From assembly GCF_010727325.1 (NCBI RefSeq), contig NZ_AP022565.1, positions 868,001 through 932,000 of the forward strand: a stretch of DNA of 64,000 bases, written 5' to 3'. This DNA comes from Mycolicibacterium alvei (lineage in GTDB: Bacteria > Actinomycetota > Actinomycetes > Mycobacteriales > Mycobacteriaceae). Positions within the stretch are counted from its first letter, which is position 1, and every line of letters begins with the position of its first letter. Both the position numbers and the translations under genes were made by a program. This document shows, piece by piece, positions 1 through 7,782 of the stretch. The notes beneath the pieces are model-generated. The model saw nothing but the letters and a program-made list of their open reading frames with translations, ran no database searches and was not told where the DNA came from.

Positions 1-526
1 CGCGCACGGAGGTACTCGACAGAATGGGACATTAGTGGGTGGTGCAGGCGGCCGCGCCACGAGCCGGGTCAGCGACAGCACTGAGTCCTCCCCGCACGAT
101 ACGGCTTTGCTGATAGTCACCTCGGGCGATACCGAAGCGACCGCATGTGGCCGAATGTAATCGGCTGAATAGCGTTAAGCCCGCGGCGGCGGATGATCCG
201 GCCGGGCAATCCGCCGTATGTGGCGAAGTGATGGTGCCTCAATCGGTTGGCGGAGGCCTGAAACGGGTATTACTCAACCACGGAGTTGTGTGCTGCCGGC
301 GGCCCAGAACGCTGAGGTTCCGGTGGTTCAGAACGCAGCTGCCGGGACCGACGTCATCCTGCCTTCACGTTGTGTGCAGTGGCAACGCCCCCCAGGGTTT
401 GCGCTCCCGCCCCGCGGCAACCCCCTGAGTTCGTCGTACCGGCTCGCCGCCGCTTAGCGATCGGAGTAACTGACCCGGGCATACCTGCCCACAAACAAAC
501 ATCTACACCGAAACTAGGTAAATGCC
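1..526. other. Gene-free 5' region
   Basis: No convincing coding region is seen in these 526 bases. The reading frames that stay open are rich in Arg/Pro/Ser with no recognisable family and lack ribosome binding sites, as expected for chance frames in GC-rich DNA. The stretch holds a SigF-like promoter (separate entry) and otherwise looks like a long leader of the small membrane gene beginning at 527. The upstream neighbour lies outside the window. Confidence 0.5.
245..270 (+). promoter_or_regulatory. SigF-like promoter
   Basis: GGTTG at 245-249 and GGGTAT at 265-270 are separated by 15 bases, matching the mycobacterial SigF pattern (GGTTT, about 15-17 bases, GGGTA) except for the last -35 base. 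It points toward the DUF6131-type gene at 527, about 255 bases downstream. SigF controls general stress genes in mycobacteria, which would suit the small membrane and stress-type genes that follow. The long distance to the first start codon is a weakness. Confidence 0.4.
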
Positions 527-706
527 ATGATCATCGTCGGAATCATCATGATCGTTCTGGGGCTACTCCTCCCCAGTCTCGTCCCCACGTTCGCCTTCGC
601 CCATGTCGTACTTGTCATCGGGGTCATCCTGCTGGTCGTCGGCCTGCTCATGATGCTGATGGGGCGGACGGGTCACGCCGTCGGCGGTCGACGCCACTAC
701 TACTGA
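527..706 (+). CDS. DUF6131-like small membrane protein
   Basis: A 59-residue protein made almost entirely of two hydrophobic stretches (about residues 2-22 and 26-46) followed by a basic tail ending GGRRHYY. This layout, including the terminal aromatic pair, is the one I know from DUF6131 proteins, which are abundant in mycobacteria and have no assigned biochemical role. It should sit in the cytoplasmic membrane. The start ATG at 527 is chosen because the hydrophobic reading begins there; the Shine-Dalgarno (AGGTAA just upstream) is modest. A SigF-like promoter lies upstream, so stress induction is plausible but inferred. Confidence 0.7.
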   Translation: MIIVGIIMIVLGLLLPSLVPTFAFAHVVLVIGVILLVVGLLMMLMGRTGHAVGGRRHYY

Positions 707-858
707 CCGACCCGCGGTCATAGCCGACGACACGGAGCCGACGGCTGCAATCAGGTCTGTGCCTGTCCCGCGCTGAGCCGCAGATGGTACGACAACGCAC
801 TGGGGCGCAACCGATTTCACAGTCGACCTCGCGTTCCGGCAAGTCCGAAGGAGCCAAG

Positions 859-1100
859 ATGGAGACCAGCAGTAACGTTTTCATCGTCTTCGTGGTGTTC
901 GCGGTGGCAATGCTCATCGCGGTCTTCGCGTGGGTGGCGGGCAACAAACGCTGTCAGAAGCCGACATCTGTGCGGCCCCAGACTGGGGTCTGCCCCAGCG
1001 GGACGACATCCACCGCAACGCGGCGCCGACCTCCCCTGAGCAGTTCAACGACCCAGTGGGACCACGCTATCCAGCTGGTCATCAGCAGCATTTTCACTGA
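859..1100 (+). pseudogene. Small membrane protein, apparent frameshift
   Basis: ATG at 859 follows a good AAGGAG site at 848-853 and encodes a signal-anchor type N-terminus (METSSNVFIVFVVFAVAM..., about 33 residues ending GNKRCQ). The same frame then becomes low-complexity Arg/Ser/Thr and runs on into the next gene. In the -1 frame from about 957, a much more protein-like reading appears (SEADICAAPDWGLPQRDD, then HRNAAPTSPEQF) ending in TGA at 1098-1100, twelve bases before the next start. I read this as one gene of about 80 codons broken by a one-base indel near 945-960. A sequencing error is an alternative. Family unknown. Confidence 0.5.
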
Positions 1101-1111
1101 CTGGAGGATAG

Positions 1112-2233
1112 ATGCCACGGACGGTCGGCATTGAGGAAGAGTTCCACCTTGTCGACCTCACGACCAGGCGGTTGGCAGCGCGTGCACCAGAGCTGCTGCA
1201 ACTTCTGTCTGACAGTTATGTGGCCGAATTGCAGGGCTGCGTCGTGGAGACGAACGGCAGCGTGGTCAGTACCCTTACGGAACTGCGGGCTGATCTGACA
1301 GCGAGACGCCGAGTCCTAGTCGATACGGCGTCTACTCTCGGGTTGGGCGTGGTTGCCGCAGGCGCTGTTCCATTGTCGGTGCCCAGTGAGATGCGCGTGA
1401 CCCAGACTTCCCGCTATCAGCAGATGCTTGCCGACTATCAGCTGTTGGCGCGCGAGCAACTGATCTGCGGTACCCAGATTCACGTAGGAATCGACGACCG
1501 CGACGAGTCGGTCCTGGTGGCCGGCCGGGTGGCGGCATATGTTCCGACTCTGCTCGCATTGAGTGCGAGTTCACCATTCTGGTCCGACGGATCTGACACC
1601 GGCTACAGCAGTGTCCGCACACTGGTATGGCAACGATGGCCCACCACCGGTTTGGCTCCCCCGGCCAAGTCAGCCGCGGAGTACGACACGTTGATCTCCA
1701 ATCTGGTTGCGACCGGGGTGATTAGCGACGCAGGGATGTCGTACTTTGACGTTCGCCCGGCCCTGCGAACGCCCACGTTGGAACTGCGCGTGTGTGACAG
1801 CTGTCCGCGGGCCGACACCATCGTCCTGATCGCGGCCCTGTTCCGCGCGCTCGTCGAACGCGAAGTCGAGGGCCTACGCGCCGGGGTGCCTTCCGCAATA
1901 GTGGTGCCCCCGCTCGGCCGCGCCGCGTTGTGGCGTGCTGCTCGATCAGGATTGGAAGGCGACCTCGTGGACTTGATAGGTCCGGCGAGTCGCCCTGCGG
2001 GCGATGTGGTCACCGACTTGGTGCAGATGCTCCGCCCACAGCTGCAGGCTTCCGGAGATTGGCGGGTCGTTGAGGAGTTGGCTCAACAGGCGCTGGCAGA
2101 CGGCAGCTCAGCGGCCCGGCAGCGTCGCGCCATGCGCATGCGCAACAGTCTGCTCGACGTCGTGGACCACCTCGTCGCAGAGACCGCGGGGGTCGGGTCC
2201 GATGCGCACTGCAGTCAAGCCGGATCGGCGTAG
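1112..2233 (+). CDS. YbdK-family carboxylate-amine ligase (GCS2)
   Basis: A 373-residue protein of the glutamate-cysteine ligase type 2 (YbdK) family, which joins a carboxylate to an amine with ATP. Members have weak gamma-glutamylcysteine ligase activity in vitro and mostly unknown true substrates. Visible signatures are the N-terminal VGIEEEFHLVD with the metal-binding glutamates, CGTQIHVGI near residue 121, and the C-terminal half FDVRPALRTPTLELRVCD. Length is normal for the family. ATG at 1112 follows GGAGG at 1103-1107. It lies directly after the frameshifted small membrane gene. Actinobacteria make mycothiol rather than glutathione, so a role in glutathione synthesis should not be assumed. 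Confidence 0.85.
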   Translation: MPRTVGIEEEFHLVDLTTRRLAARAPELLQLLSDSYVAELQGCVVETNGSVVSTLTELRADLTARRRVLVDTASTLGLGVVAAGAVPLSVPSEMRVTQTSRYQQMLADYQLLAREQLICGTQIHVGIDDRDESVLVAGRVAAYVPTLLALSASSPFWSDGSDTGYSSVRTLVWQRWPTTGLAPPAKSAAEYDTLISNLVATGVISDAGMSYFDVRPALRTPTLELRVCDSCPRADTIVLIAALFRALVEREVEGLRAGVPSAIVVPPLGRAALWRAARSGLEGDLVDLIGPASRPAGDVVTDLVQMLRPQLQASGDWRVVEELAQQALADGSSAARQRRAMRMRNSLLDVVDHLVAETAGVGSDAHCSQAGSA

Positions 2234-2338
2234 GATCACAACTATCGGCGGTACTTCGTACACGCAACCAATTTCGAGTGTGTCATCGCTGATTTGAAGG
2301 ATAGGACCGCTTCACGCAGTCCAGACGGGAGCGTCGTC

Positions 2339-2896
2339 ATGACGCCACAGCAGACACGCAAAAATGATCAGAACTCGACCGTGCCGGCGCGTACACCACG
2401 CCTGCGGTTGAAAGCCAAGGCGCCCCAAAGCGGCTATGTTGACGGGGCTTGGTGGCCGCACAGCGATGACCTCAGCGCCGAGCTGCCGGACCTGTTGGCC
2501 GTGCTCTCGGTACGTCTGGGCCGCATCGACCGGGTGATGTATCACCTTAAGGCATGGGCCACCGCACCACGAAAGGTCACCACCGGTGGGCGAGCGGTGC
2601 GCCTGGATGGCTATCGGCTTCAGTCGATTAACACCATTGAAGTTCTCGGGCTCGACGGTGACCGGCTCACCCTACTGGTGATTCCGCCCCATACCGACGC
2701 CGACGACGCTCACCGCACCATGATGACCGCAGCGCAACCCCACAACGCCGCGACCGTCGACGGATTGCTCATGATCAGCCAGCGAGACCGTGACAGGCGC
2801 ACGCAGGCATCCAATGCTCAAGAGCGCTGGGAATCAGAAGGCGGAATGACGGGGCGAGTGTATGTCGAACGTGACTCGATGCTCAGGCTGCACTAG
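2339..2896 (+). CDS. DUF5994 family protein, copy A
   Basis: A soluble protein of 185 residues with the DUF5994 core: RLRLKAKAPQSGYVDGAWWP, SDDLSAELPDLLAVLSVRLG, then KVTTGGRAVRLDGYR. The family is common in mycobacteria and has no known activity. Start ATG 2339 is preferred over an upstream TTG at 2294 because GGGAG sits 8 bases before it and because the same start context is conserved in the second copy (3148-3699). It ends just before a small gene on the other strand. Low-complexity polar residues fill the first ~20 positions. Confidence 0.75.
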   Translation: MTPQQTRKNDQNSTVPARTPRLRLKAKAPQSGYVDGAWWPHSDDLSAELPDLLAVLSVRLGRIDRVMYHLKAWATAPRKVTTGGRAVRLDGYRLQSINTIEVLGLDGDRLTLLVIPPHTDADDAHRTMMTAAQPHNAATVDGLLMISQRDRDRRTQASNAQERWESEGGMTGRVYVERDSMLRLH

Positions 2897-2901
2897 CCAC
2901 A

Positions 2902-3105
2902 CTATGTGCGGTGATGAAATAGCCTGTGAGGCTTGCGCTTCTCGTCTCCGGCCACATCAGTCCAGCCGTCCGCCGGATAGGTCGCGGGCTGCATTGTTCC
3001 GGCTCGGACAACCTCTAGTGATCCGTCAGAGTGTTTGACATAGCGATCGCCGAAGCGTGCAAATTCATCAGTGACGCCGTCGGTGCGTGTTACTTGTACA
3101 GTCAT
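2902..3105 (-). CDS. Small conserved protein between DUF5994 copies
   Basis: A 67-residue soluble protein (MTVQVTRTDGVTDEFARFGD..., ending FHHRT) with alternating charged and beta-prone residues. I do not recognise the family with confidence. It resembles short mycobacterial proteins that begin with a beta-strand reading TVQVTRTDG. An in-frame TTG two codons upstream (3111) is an alternative start. It is transcribed in the same direction as DUF5994 copy B, about 40 bases downstream of it, so the two may be co-transcribed. Confidence 0.55.
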   Translation of the reverse strand: MTVQVTRTDGVTDEFARFGDRYVKHSDGSLEVVRAGTMQPATYPADGWTDVAGDEKRKPHRLFHHRT

Positions 3106-3147
3106 GGTCAAATCCGATCCCTGACGATTTCGCCAGCGTTTTGGTCC

Positions 3148-3699
3148 TCAGAAGGCGGTCACCGGATGGGCATTCGGGGACGCACTGCGTGGTTTGGAGA
3201 TTTCTGATCCCCAGCGCTGCTGGGCAATGCTGGCTCGGTCCAAGCTGATCCGGACGCGCGGGTCGATTCCAAGAAGGCGATCCACCCGGGTGTCGTCGCA
3301 GGGATGTGCGGCTCTCATCATCGTCGCGTGCGCATCGGAGGCTTCCGTATGCACAGCCAAGACCAGCAAATCGAGTCGATGAAATCCAGGTCCGAGCAGA
3401 CTGATGGTTGAGATCGGTTGACGCTCATACCCGTCCAGCTTTACTAGACAGCCGTCAACGTAGATCTTTCGCGGCGCGGGCCGCCAGTCAGACAATCGGT
3501 AGAGCACTCGTTCAACATGCCCCAGCCTGACGGACAGCCCCGCTAGAAGGTCGGGAAGTTCGGCACAGAGATCATCACCGCGAGGCCACCATGCTCCGTC
3601 GACGAACCCACTGCGTGGCGCCGTCGGTTTCAACCGCAACCTCGAAATACGTGACAAGCCTTGCGGCCGTTCCCCATTCTCAACCACTTGTAGCGTCAT
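3148..3699 (-). CDS. DUF5994 family protein, copy B
   Basis: A 183-residue paralog of the product at 2339-2896, with the same blocks in order: RLRLKPTAPRSGFVDGAWWP, GDDLCAELPDLLAGLSVRLG, then KIYVDGCLVKLDGYERQPIS. Copies A and B face each other with one small gene between. Their start contexts are alike at base level (GGGAGCGTC a few bases before ATG ACGC in both), which fixes the start at 3699 rather than 3792. Function unknown. A 17-bp palindrome lies about 19 bases upstream of the start. Confidence 0.75.
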   Translation of the reverse strand: MTLQVVENGERPQGLSRISRLRLKPTAPRSGFVDGAWWPRGDDLCAELPDLLAGLSVRLGHVERVLYRLSDWRPAPRKIYVDGCLVKLDGYERQPISTISLLGPGFHRLDLLVLAVHTEASDAHATMMRAAHPCDDTRVDRLLGIDPRVRISLDRASIAQQRWGSEISKPRSASPNAHPVTAF

Positions 3700-3717
3700 G
3701 CGGACGCTCCCATCTAT

Positions 3718-3734
3718 GGCCGATCGAATCGGCC
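3718..3734. promoter_or_regulatory. Perfect palindrome before DUF5994 copy B
   Basis: GGCCGAT, CGA, ATCGGCC form a perfect inverted repeat 19-35 bases upstream of the start of the DUF5994 gene at 3699. It could be an operator or a 5'-leader hairpin near the ribosome binding site. Copy A has no matching element, so it is not part of the duplicated unit. Confidence 0.3.
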
Positions 3735-3962
3735 TTATTGAATTGATGCCCTCAAGTCCGAACAGGCAATCGGGATGACGGAGCACCAACACGTTTAACG
3801 GTACTCGCAGTCACATGAAAAAGCGACAGCCGAGACTTCACAAGCGTCTGTCGGGCCGGCAGCGAAAAGCGAAGGGAGTATCAATCCTCAACGGAGCGAG
3901 CATTATTGAAGTCGATCATCACGAATCGTGTTGCATGGAGGGCAATCGTGCACGGCAATGCG

Positions 3963-4817
3963 TCAGATTGACTGCGCACCCGGCTCGAGCAGACGCTTGG
4001 GGTGCATGCCGTCGACCTGACCGATGAACGGCGGGTGGATGCTGTAGCCGAGCATGCGGCGGATGTCCTCGGAGACGGCCCGCACGGTGTCGCGGGTCAT
4101 CGACAAGGTGAACGCTTCCTGCGGGCGCAGCCACGGCTCGCAGTACTGCGCGGTCAGCGCCAGGCGAGCGCTCGGGGATCGGTTGGCGCCTCCCCCGTGC
4201 CACAAGGTCCCGGGAAAGAACACGCACGACCCGGCGCTCATCACCACCGGTTCACGTTCGGCGGGCTCGGGCAGTCGATCGCCCCACTCATGGCTGCCCG
4301 CGACGATGTCGGTGGCACCGTTATCGGCAGTGAAGTCATCGATCGCCCAGATCGTGGCTGCGCCCAGCGCTTTCCGTGGTCTGGGTAACGGGTAGAAGCC
4401 GTCGTCGGTGTGCAGCATCTGGGCCTGCTCCCCCGGCAGGATGTTGATCACCTGCAACATCGACAACAGGTAGTTCGGCATGAACATCCGATCCAGCAGC
4501 GCCAGCACCCGCGGATGGTCGGCGATCCGGTCGCAGCTGCGGGTCTTGTTCAGCACGCTGTACACCCGCTGCGTGGCGTGTCCTTCAAACCCGTTGCGGC
4601 CCAGCAGGTCCAACAGTGGTCCCACGGATTCCCGAATCTCGTCGAACTCAGCCGCAGTGAGCAGATCAGGCAGGATCACGTATCCGTCGCGCAGCACCGC
4701 GGCCAGGTCTGCCTCGGCTACGGCAGGGTCCACCTGCTCACCACTGCTGGCGGTCCGCCGATAGGTGCCGGCCAGGTCACCGGCCAGCTCCGTCAACGAG
4801 TTCACTTCAGTGCTCAT
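3963..4817 (-). CDS. Phytanoyl-CoA dioxygenase (PhyH) family oxygenase
   Basis: A 284-residue Fe(II)/2-oxoglutarate-dependent oxygenase of the PhyH family. The facial triad is visible as H136-x-D138 in LHTDD and distal H207 in GTLWHGGGANRS. R218 in PSARLAL is the likely 2-oxoglutarate anchor. The substrate cannot be told from sequence; family members hydroxylate lipids, halogenated compounds and natural products. ATG 4817 follows GAGGG. The gene diverges from a TetR gene, and the 32-bp dyad in the gap strongly suggests that repressor controls it. No catabolic partner is adjacent, so it seems to be a stand-alone, ligand-induced enzyme. Confidence 0.88.
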   Translation of the reverse strand: MSTEVNSLTELAGDLAGTYRRTASSGEQVDPAVAEADLAAVLRDGYVILPDLLTAAEFDEIRESVGPLLDLLGRNGFEGHATQRVYSVLNKTRSCDRIADHPRVLALLDRMFMPNYLLSMLQVINILPGEQAQMLHTDDGFYPLPRPRKALGAATIWAIDDFTADNGATDIVAGSHEWGDRLPEPAEREPVVMSAGSCVFFPGTLWHGGGANRSPSARLALTAQYCEPWLRPQEAFTLSMTRDTVRAVSEDIRRMLGYSIHPPFIGQVDGMHPKRLLEPGAQSI

Positions 4818-4827
4818 ATCGCCCTCA

Positions 4828-4859
4828 CCGAAACATAACTGACTTCTGTTATGGTTCGG
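4828..4859. promoter_or_regulatory. TetR operator between phyH-like and tetR genes
   Basis: Arms CCGAAACATAAC (4828-4839) and GTTATGGTTCGG (4848-4859) are reverse complements with one mismatch, separated by 8 bases. The dyad starts 11 bases before the PhyH ATG (4817) and covers a possible ATG of the TetR gene at 4851. Size and position are typical for an autoregulated TetR operator that also represses the divergent enzyme gene. Confidence 0.75.
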
Positions 4860-4862
4860 ACT

Positions 4863-5450
4863 ATGGCACGCGCGCCGGTCGGACGTCAACAACTACTCGA
4901 GGCGGCCCGCGACGAGCTCGTACACGGAAACGGTGCCTTCGAACTCAGTGGGCTGACCCGTCGCGCCGGACTGAGTACCGGCGCCCTCTATCACCACTTC
5001 GGATCGAAGAGCGGTCTGCTGACCGCGATCTATGACGGCTTCTACGACGGGTTGCGCCACGCCATCGCCGATGCCCACTTGCCTGCAGGCGACTGGGCCA
5101 CCCGCGAGCGCGACCGCACCCACCGCTTCGTCGCCTATCACCTGGCCGACCCGCTGGCGCCGATCCTGCTCAACCGCACCGCAAGCGATCCGCAGCTCAC
5201 CGAGCTCGAGGCCGCCTATGTGCACAACCTCATCGACAACGCTGCCGCCAACATCCGCCACGGGCAGCAACTCGACGAGCTCCCAACGGATCTGGACCCC
5301 GACAGCGCAGCCGCATACGTCATCGGCGGCCTGCGCCACGGCATCGCACAACAACTCCGAGCCGTCCCGACACCGAGTTCCGATCAAGCCACACAAACAC
5401 TTTGGCGCTATACCGCTGCCGTTCTCGGTATCGGCCAGGCCTACAGGTGA
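4863..5450 (+). CDS. TetR family regulator
   Basis: A 195-residue one-domain repressor. The N-terminal helix-turn-helix is clear (LLEAARDELVHGNGAFELSG, then LTRRAGLSTGALYHHFGSKS), and the C-terminal ~130 residues are the variable ligand-binding helical domain. ATG 4863 is preferred because the 32-bp operator runs to 4859 and would otherwise lie inside the coding region; ATG 4851 in the same frame is possible. Neither has a Shine-Dalgarno, so a leaderless transcript is likely. It probably represses itself and the PhyH-type oxygenase gene. The effector is unknown. Confidence 0.88.
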   Translation: MARAPVGRQQLLEAARDELVHGNGAFELSGLTRRAGLSTGALYHHFGSKSGLLTAIYDGFYDGLRHAIADAHLPAGDWATRERDRTHRFVAYHLADPLAPILLNRTASDPQLTELEAAYVHNLIDNAAANIRHGQQLDELPTDLDPDSAAAYVIGGLRHGIAQQLRAVPTPSSDQATQTLWRYTAAVLGIGQAYR

Positions 5451-5457
5451 ACCGGGG

Positions 5458-5844
5458 TCAGCTTCGGTTGTCCTGCCCGCGGCCGGCAATCCGATTCAGG
5501 GTGGAGATGCCCGGAAGGCTGGTCAACGTCCGGAAGACGTCGTTGCCCGTATTGATCAACGATTCGAGTTGCGGCAGGAGTCGGTCGAGCGTGCGGAACA
5601 TCGGGTCGGCCATGGCCAGATACCGTTCGGTCCGATCGATCGTGGTGTTGAGCCGTTCGGTCGCGATCGCGAGGTTCTCCAGCAAATCGGGTAGTTGGGC
5701 GGCGAGTTGGGCCGACGCCGGCGGAATGCGCATCGCACCGCTCGCCACCGCCTGCGCAGCCCCCACGGCGGACTGGGCCGTCTCCACGGCCGCCTGAGCG
5801 GCCGATTTGAGGTCGCTGGGCTTCGGTACCTTCTGGCTACTCAT
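5458..5844 (-). CDS. Hypothetical helical protein
   Basis: A 128-residue protein starting MSSQKVPKPSDLKSAAQAAV, nearly all alpha-helical by eye. It is rich in Ala/Leu with regular heptad-like spacing (QLPDLLENLAIATERLN, then DPMFRTLDRLLPQLESLI). There is no signal peptide or membrane segment. It resembles short mycobacterial helical proteins of unknown role that are encoded next to dehydrogenases. It converges on the TetR gene with only 7 bases between stops and diverges from the SDR gene at 5919. An upstream in-frame start cannot be excluded, but sequence quality falls off before 5844. Confidence 0.6.
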   Translation of the reverse strand: MSSQKVPKPSDLKSAAQAAVETAQSAVGAAQAVASGAMRIPPASAQLAAQLPDLLENLAIATERLNTTIDRTERYLAMADPMFRTLDRLLPQLESLINTGNDVFRTLTSLPGISTLNRIAGRGQDNRS

Positions 5845-5918
5845 AGCGCTAACTGTCCCCCACATCGGGCACGTCGTCACCAATATGATCGAGCTGACCC
5901 GCAGGAGAGGAACCCGCC

Positions 5919-7001
5919 ATGAGCACACCCAGCACCCAGATCGACCCGGACGCGCCGGTCCTGGTGACTGGTGCCAGCGGCTACATCGGGAGCTGGATCG
6001 TCCGGTGTCTCCTCGAAGCCGGCCAGACCGTCCGCGGCACAGTGCGCAACCCGCAGAAGTCGTCCGGTCTCGAGCATCTGCACAAGCTCTCGGCTGACCA
6101 TCCCGGCCGGCTGACACTGTTCAAGGCGGACCTGCTCGAGCCCGGCAGCTTCGACGAGGCCATGGCCGGATGCCAGCTCGTCATGCACACCGCGTCGCCC
6201 TTCCTGCTCTCCGGCTACCAGGATGCGCAAGAGGCGCTGATCCGCCCGGCGCTGGAGGGCACCCGCAACGTCTTGGACTCGGTCAACCGCACGGAGAGCG
6301 TCAAACGCGTGGTGTTGACCAGCAGCGTGGTCGCGATCTACGGAGATGCCCGTGAGTCACGGGACATCCCCGGTGGCGTTTTCACCGACGAACACTGGAA
6401 CAGCACCAGCAGTGTCGAGCATCAGCCGTACCCCTACTCCAAGACCGTGGCCGAGCAGGAGGCCTGGCGGTATCAACAGGCGCAGGACCGCTGGGACCTG
6501 GTGACTATCCACCCGGGACTGGTGCTCGGCCCTGCCCTGACCACTGCCAGCGACTCGGCCAGCCTGAGCACGATGAAGCAGTTCACCGACGGCACCCTGC
6601 TGGCGGGGGCACCCGCACTGACCATGGGCGTGGTGGACGTGCGTGACGTCGCCGATGCTCACCTACGGGCCGGCTTCACCCCCGAGGCGCACGGCCGCTA
6701 CATCGTCAACGCCGAATCGCTGACCCTCCTGGACATGGGCAAGGTGCTGCGCCGCCGGTTCGGCCCCTGGTATCCGTTCCCGAGGATGACCGCACCCAAG
6801 GCGGTCATAAAGGCCATCGCTCCGCTCGCCGGGTTGACCCGAAAGTTCGTCGACCGCAACGTCGGATACCCGTTGCGATTCGACAACAGCCGCAGCCGCA
6901 ACGATCTCGGACTGGCCTACCGGCCCACGGAGCAGACCATCACAGAGCACTTCCAGCAGATGCTCGACGACGGGCTGGTTCGCAGGTTGCCGGGTAGCTA
7001 G
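5919..7001 (+). CDS. Extended SDR NAD(P)-dependent reductase
   Basis: A 360-residue extended short-chain dehydrogenase of the dihydroflavonol-reductase/epimerase type. The N-terminal Rossmann motif TGASGYIGSW starts near residue 18, the TSS triad serine sits in VVLTSSVVAIYG, and the catalytic Tyr/Lys pair is in YPYSKTVAEQ. It should reduce a ketone or aldehyde on a bulky substrate using NAD(P)H. AGGAGAGG just upstream gives a strong start. Its stop overlaps the stop of the convergent TetR gene at 6998, and that regulator may control the reductase at 7783 rather than this one. Confidence 0.85.
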   Translation: MSTPSTQIDPDAPVLVTGASGYIGSWIVRCLLEAGQTVRGTVRNPQKSSGLEHLHKLSADHPGRLTLFKADLLEPGSFDEAMAGCQLVMHTASPFLLSGYQDAQEALIRPALEGTRNVLDSVNRTESVKRVVLTSSVVAIYGDARESRDIPGGVFTDEHWNSTSSVEHQPYPYSKTVAEQEAWRYQQAQDRWDLVTIHPGLVLGPALTTASDSASLSTMKQFTDGTLLAGAPALTMGVVDVRDVADAHLRAGFTPEAHGRYIVNAESLTLLDMGKVLRRRFGPWYPFPRMTAPKAVIKAIAPLAGLTRKFVDRNVGYPLRFDNSRSRNDLGLAYRPTEQTITEHFQQMLDDGLVRRLPGS

Positions 7002-7678
7002 TCCGCAGGTTCCGGCGGAAGCCCGTACTGCACCGCGATACCGGTGAGCAACATGGTCATTCGCTGTTGGAAGCTGTCTTCGCTGAACGGATCGAACCCG
7101 GACTGGGCGACGGCGCGCAACGCCGGATAGTCGGACGCGGAACGTTTCGCCGTGAGTTTGAAGATCCGGGCCAGCCACGGCTGTCCGCTTTCGGCGTGGA
7201 GGTGTTCACGGTGCGCCTCGGTGACACTGCCGATCGCCATCGCGCTCACCGCGGCCCAGACCGCCATCGCGTCGTCGGGTGCGAGACCGTGCTCAGTCAG
7301 TGCCTCGACCGCAGCGCCGTTGCACTCCATCTCCATTTCATCGCGCACCCCGCCCGAGACGAACTTCTCCACCAACGCCGGCTGCGATGCCAGTACGGTC
7401 CGGATGTATAAGGCGTAGCTACGCATCCACGTCGCCCAGTGTTCGCCGGCGTACCGAGGTGGCGGCGACGTGACCAACGCGCTCTCGGCGGCCAGGAGCA
7501 ATAATTCGTCCTGGTTCTTCACGTGGTGATAGAGGCCGGGCACGCTGACGCCGAGATGCTCGGCGACCAGGCGCATGGTGACATTCTCACTCCCGATCTC
7601 CACCACGGCCGCGACGATGGCGCGCTTGTCGATGCGGGGCGGCCGACCGCGGCGCGGCGCTACGTCGTTGGAGGTCAC
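6998..7678 (-). CDS. TetR family regulator
   Basis: A 226-residue TetR repressor. A basic leader (RRGRPPRIDKRAIV) precedes the helix-turn-helix NVTMRLVAEHLGVSVPGLYHHV. The longer C-terminal ligand domain includes YALYIRTVLASQPALVEKFV and is of the TetR_C type seen in large-ligand sensors. It diverges from the MDR-type reductase gene at 7783 with a 104-base gap, the usual arrangement for direct control. I see no strong long dyad in that gap. Confidence 0.87.
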   Translation of the reverse strand: MTSNDVAPRRGRPPRIDKRAIVAAVVEIGSENVTMRLVAEHLGVSVPGLYHHVKNQDELLLLAAESALVTSPPPRYAGEHWATWMRSYALYIRTVLASQPALVEKFVSGGVRDEMEMECNGAAVEALTEHGLAPDDAMAVWAAVSAMAIGSVTEAHREHLHAESGQPWLARIFKLTAKRSASDYPALRAVAQSGFDPFSEDSFQQRMTMLLTGIAVQYGLPPEPAD

Positions 7679-7782
7679 GAAATCCTCCTACCAGGCGGGA
7701 CATTCTCGGGCTGAGGGTTGACGCTATTCGATGTGAGTTCTGATAATCAATATGGAAATTCGGATGACTACGGGAGACGTGA

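Noticed and set aside
147..723. Three overlapping open frames in the first 700 bases
   Set aside because: Arg/Pro/Ser-rich readings with no ribosome binding site or family; the true gene here is the small hydrophobic one at 527-706.
3815..4027. A 70-codon frame on the plus strand
   Set aside because: Its second half is antisense to the PhyH gene and the first half is only basic low-complexity sequence; no ribosome binding site.
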